DNA of 7,806 bases, taken from the NCBI GenBank assembly GCA_031397815.1, contig JANNMJ010000236.1, positions 1-7,806 on the forward strand. Direction: 5' to 3'. Made by a program: the position numbers and the translations under genes. Under the pieces are notes generated by a model, which searched no databases, was not told the DNA's origin, and saw only the letters and a program-made list of their open reading frames with translations. Below are positions 6,080 through 7,806 of the stretch, piece by piece. Positions within the stretch are counted from its first letter, which is position 1; the number at the start of each line of letters is the position of its first letter. This DNA comes from JANNMJ01 sp031397815. GTDB lineage: Bacteria; Bacteroidota; Bacteroidia; Cytophagales; Hymenobacteraceae.

Positions 6080-6670
6080 GTGCATTCTCTTCGGTGGTTA
6101 GCACTGACCCTCCTTTTCGTTACGACCGCGCTTTCTGATGCGCTCTGTCAGATAACTAATAAACAAGCTGGGCTACCCCTGTTTGCTGTCAGGCTCATCG
6201 ATGTTAGTATTACCCAAATGCCAGAAAATCTTACTGGCTACTTCTTCGTTCTGTCGTTTTGGAAGGGTTCGCCAAACGCTCCGGTTTCGCCACAAGTCAC
6301 TTATTATCAAGTGTACGACGGGGATACAGTAGGAAGGCGGTCATTAGGCGTCACGAAATCACTGGAATTGATGCGAAAGCTTGCTGCCGTTGACTTTGAA
6401 AGCTTCAATTTCAAGGCGGAGGAAGTGAATGTTGAGAATGCTATTACGGAAGCGTTCCGGAAACGGTTAAGGCCTCCCTATGTCGCCCCGGATGATGGAG
6501 CGGAGTACGAAATCGAGTTCAATTACAGACAGACGACCTTTCGAACGAAGTGCTGGAATCCAGGATTCTGCATTCCTGAATACGCTCCGTATAGCACGCG
6601 CATTGCCAAGCTTGACCAATTAATTAGCTTGTTTGCCAGCTACTACGGACGAGAAAAATTTGGCCTGTAG
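6080..6670 (+). CDS. Secreted protein of unknown function
   Basis: I do not recognise this 196-residue protein. It begins with a typical Sec signal peptide: a short basic start MHSLRW, a hydrophobic core ALTLLFVTTAL, and a likely signal peptidase I site around ALSDA (residues 17-21). C23 is close behind, but the context (DALC) is a poor lipobox. The mature part has alternating hydrophobic segments suggesting beta structure (PLFAVRLIDVSIT, GYFFVLSFWKG, VTYYQVYDGD), a helix about 93-104 and a pair of cysteines (C158, C164 in KCWNPGFC) that could form a disulfide in the periplasm. A final helix, LDQLISLFASYYG, ends the protein. The start is GTG at 6080, 3 nt after the DUF2442-like stop, which implies one operon with the two preceding genes. 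Composition is less GC-rich than alaS. The export signal, next to two apparently cytoplasmic partners, is unexpected. Confidence 0.75.
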   Translation: MHSLRWLALTLLFVTTALSDALCQITNKQAGLPLFAVRLIDVSITQMPENLTGYFFVLSFWKGSPNAPVSPQVTYYQVYDGDTVGRRSLGVTKSLELMRKLAAVDFESFNFKAEEVNVENAITEAFRKRLRPPYVAPDDGAEYEIEFNYRQTTFRTKCWNPGFCIPEYAPYSTRIAKLDQLISLFASYYGREKFGL

Positions 6671-6714
6671 CCCGGTTTGAACTGAGCAATCTCGCAACTG
6701 TATAACCGTCGTGC

Positions 6715-6756
6715 TGGCCAGAGGCCAACTGACAGGCTACCCGGGGCATCGCCCCG
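6715..6756 (+). other. Two small hairpins downstream of the three-gene cassette
   Basis: TGGCC-AGA-GGCCA (6715-6727) has a 5-bp stem with a 3-nt loop. CGGGGC-ATC-GCCCCG (6742-6756) has a 6-bp all-GC stem with a 3-nt loop. They sit 45-86 nt past the stop of the secreted-protein gene and before the next promoter. Neither is followed by a T-run, so intrinsic termination is doubtful; transcript 3'-end stabilisation is another option. The rest of the 180-nt gap (6671-6850) holds only the candidate promoter listed separately. Confidence 0.4.
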
Positions 6757-6803
6757 CGTGAAGAATGAGGTCTCAACGTAACAATAAAAAATCCGCCCTG
6801 CCT

Positions 6804-6810
6804 TATCTTG
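6804..6810 (+). promoter_or_regulatory. Weak promoter-like element for the surface-protein gene
   Basis: TATCTTG resembles the -7 consensus TAnnTTTG but is one T short. It would put a transcription start near 6817, about 34 nt before the ATG at 6851. No TTG-type -33 element is visible upstream; the preceding sequence is A-rich (AATAAAAAAT at 6783-6792). The position fits, the sequence match is only moderate. Confidence 0.3.
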
Positions 6811-6850
6811 CAGTAGGATTCACGTTATTTCACCCCCTTTTTCTTCCTCT

Positions 6851-7806
6851 ATGCGATTTCAATTACTCCTCGGGGCAGGTCTGCTAACTTGCTTTACGCT
6901 GCCGGCGGTTGCCCAAAAGACCTTCTCTGACCCCGTTTTGTACAGTAATGCCATCGTGGCGGAGCAGCAGGCGATGCTCAAAAAGAACCTGCGGTATATC
7001 AGCAAAGCGGCTCACAGCGAGAATGAGCGGAAAATTGAGGCCCGGCGGCTTGATGCGGTAAAGCAGACGGAAACGTCGCTGCACAAAGTTCAGGCGCTGC
7101 CCGATAGCGAAGGCGATACCAAGCTGCGCGATAAAGCCGCCGACGCCTTCCAGCAGATGCTCAACGTCTACAGCGTCGATTACCGCGATATCGGGCAAAT
7201 GGCGCCCGGCAGCACGGCCAGCATTGAGGCGATGGAAGCGTATATGAAAGCCCAAGAAGCCGCCGAAGCCAAGCTGACGGCGGCGGGCGATAGTCTGCAA
7301 GCAGCTCAGCAGGCGTTTGTTAAGCGGCACGGGCTAAAAACCGTCACCTCGGCCGACGACCGGAAGATGGAGGAGTTTATTAAGGCCGTCTCGCTGGTTA
7401 ACACGCATCAGCACCGCGTTGTGTTGGCGCAGTTTCGGGTGCAAAAACCCGTTTCACGTCTCATTGATGCGCTGAATGCGCAGGATGCCGCCGCTTTTGA
7501 AGCCGCTCGGGCCGATTTGCGGACGCAAAGCGCCCAATCGTTGAAGGATTTGGGTACGCTCGCGCCTTACAAAGGGAAAGACCCGCGCTACCGCGATGCC
7601 GCCAAGAATCTCGTGCGGATGTACAATTCGTTCTGCGGCGTGCAGTTCGTGCAGATTCGCGGCTTGCTGGAGAAAAAAGACAAGCTCACCAAAGCTGATG
7701 CCACCAAGCTCAATACCTTGGTCGACAGCTTCAACGACCAGAATCAGCGGTTGATGGAGGCGTATAATAAAGCTGGGTCGGCATTCGTCGATACCAACGT
7801 GCCGGT
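6851..7806 (+). CDS. Secreted helical protein, LIC11966-like surface protein (3' end cut by window)
   Basis: An open frame runs from ATG 6851 through the window edge without a stop (318 codons plus two bases), so the C-terminus is missing. It starts with a clear Sec signal peptide (LLLGAGLLTCFTLPAVAQ) with probable signal peptidase I cleavage after AVA (residue 21). The mature chain is rich in Ala, Lys, Glu and Gln and mostly helical. Two regions look like diverged copies of one domain: DKAADAFQQMLNVY (94-107) pairs with RDAAKNLVRMYNSF (248-261), and LQAAQQAFVKRHG (149-161) pairs with YNKAGSAFVDTNVP (305-318). This layout resembles the LIC11966-type surface proteins found in Bacteroidota, a recognition by pattern only; the biochemical role is unknown. 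The second copy ends close to the window edge, so little may be missing. Composition returns toward the GC-rich style of alaS, suggesting it belongs to the resident chromosome and not to the preceding cassette. Confidence 0.85.
   Translation, partial: MRFQLLLGAGLLTCFTLPAVAQKTFSDPVLYSNAIVAEQQAMLKKNLRYISKAAHSENERKIEARRLDAVKQTETSLHKVQALPDSEGDTKLRDKAADAFQQMLNVYSVDYRDIGQMAPGSTASIEAMEAYMKAQEAAEAKLTAAGDSLQAAQQAFVKRHGLKTVTSADDRKMEEFIKAVSLVNTHQHRVVLAQFRVQKPVSRLIDALNAQDAAAFEAARADLRTQSAQSLKDLGTLAPYKGKDPRYRDAAKNLVRMYNSFCGVQFVQIRGLLEKKDKLTKADATKLNTLVDSFNDQNQRLMEAYNKAGSAFVDTNVP

Noticed and set aside
6742..6756. Intrinsic terminator at the GC-rich hairpin
   Set aside because: The stem is good but no T-run follows; kept only as a hairpin.
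6884..7330. 148-codon minus-strand frame inside the secreted-protein gene
   Set aside because: The plus-strand frame has a signal peptide and an internally repeated helical domain; the antisense frame has neither and fits composition bias.

Overview
This window looks like a chromosomal segment of a high-GC Bacteroidota, most probably Hymenobacter or a close relative in the Cytophagales. Three things suggest this. The protein families are typical of the phylum: a Bacteroidota-type MerR regulator, DprA with an N-terminal HhH segment, and an AlaRS with the TNSGM motif. No start codon has a convincing Shine-Dalgarno sequence. Several intergenic spaces hold matches or near-matches to the Bacteroidota -7 promoter element TAnnTTTG. 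The assignment rests on recognition by eye, not on a database search.

Left part, minus strand (270-2673): a merR-family regulator, then dprA (DNA processing for natural transformation), then a fold-type IV PLP enzyme (class IV aminotransferase / aminodeoxychorismate lyase-like). dprA and the PLP enzyme are 32 nt apart and look co-transcribed. A consensus TACCTTTG element between merR and dprA suggests dprA also has its own promoter. Downstream of the PLP gene (78-245) is a striking array of eight degenerate 21-bp units, open in two plus-strand frames, of unclear nature.

Centre (2674-2886): a divergent intergenic region between merR and alaS. It holds a G-tract cluster, a perfect GC-rich inverted repeat surrounding a TAATTTCG promoter-like element, and a near-palindrome close to the merR start. 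alaS (2887-5556) is complete and has all expected AlaRS motifs.

Right part, plus strand (5574-6670): directly behind alaS lies a tight three-gene, visibly less GC-rich cassette. It comprises a DUF4160-like protein, a DUF2442-like protein (ATGA overlap) and a secreted protein of unknown function 3 nt further on. The DUF4160/DUF2442 pairing resembles a small accessory or toxin-antitoxin-like module, and the third gene has no function I recognise. After a 180-nt spacer with two small hairpins comes the start of a secreted, helix-rich protein (6851 to the window edge). It resembles the LIC11966-type surface proteins and appears to contain two diverged copies of one domain.

Overall the window is a conserved housekeeping/competence block with an accessory insertion after alaS. 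The points most worth a second look are the 21-bp array, the three-gene cassette and the hairpin-embedded alaS promoter.
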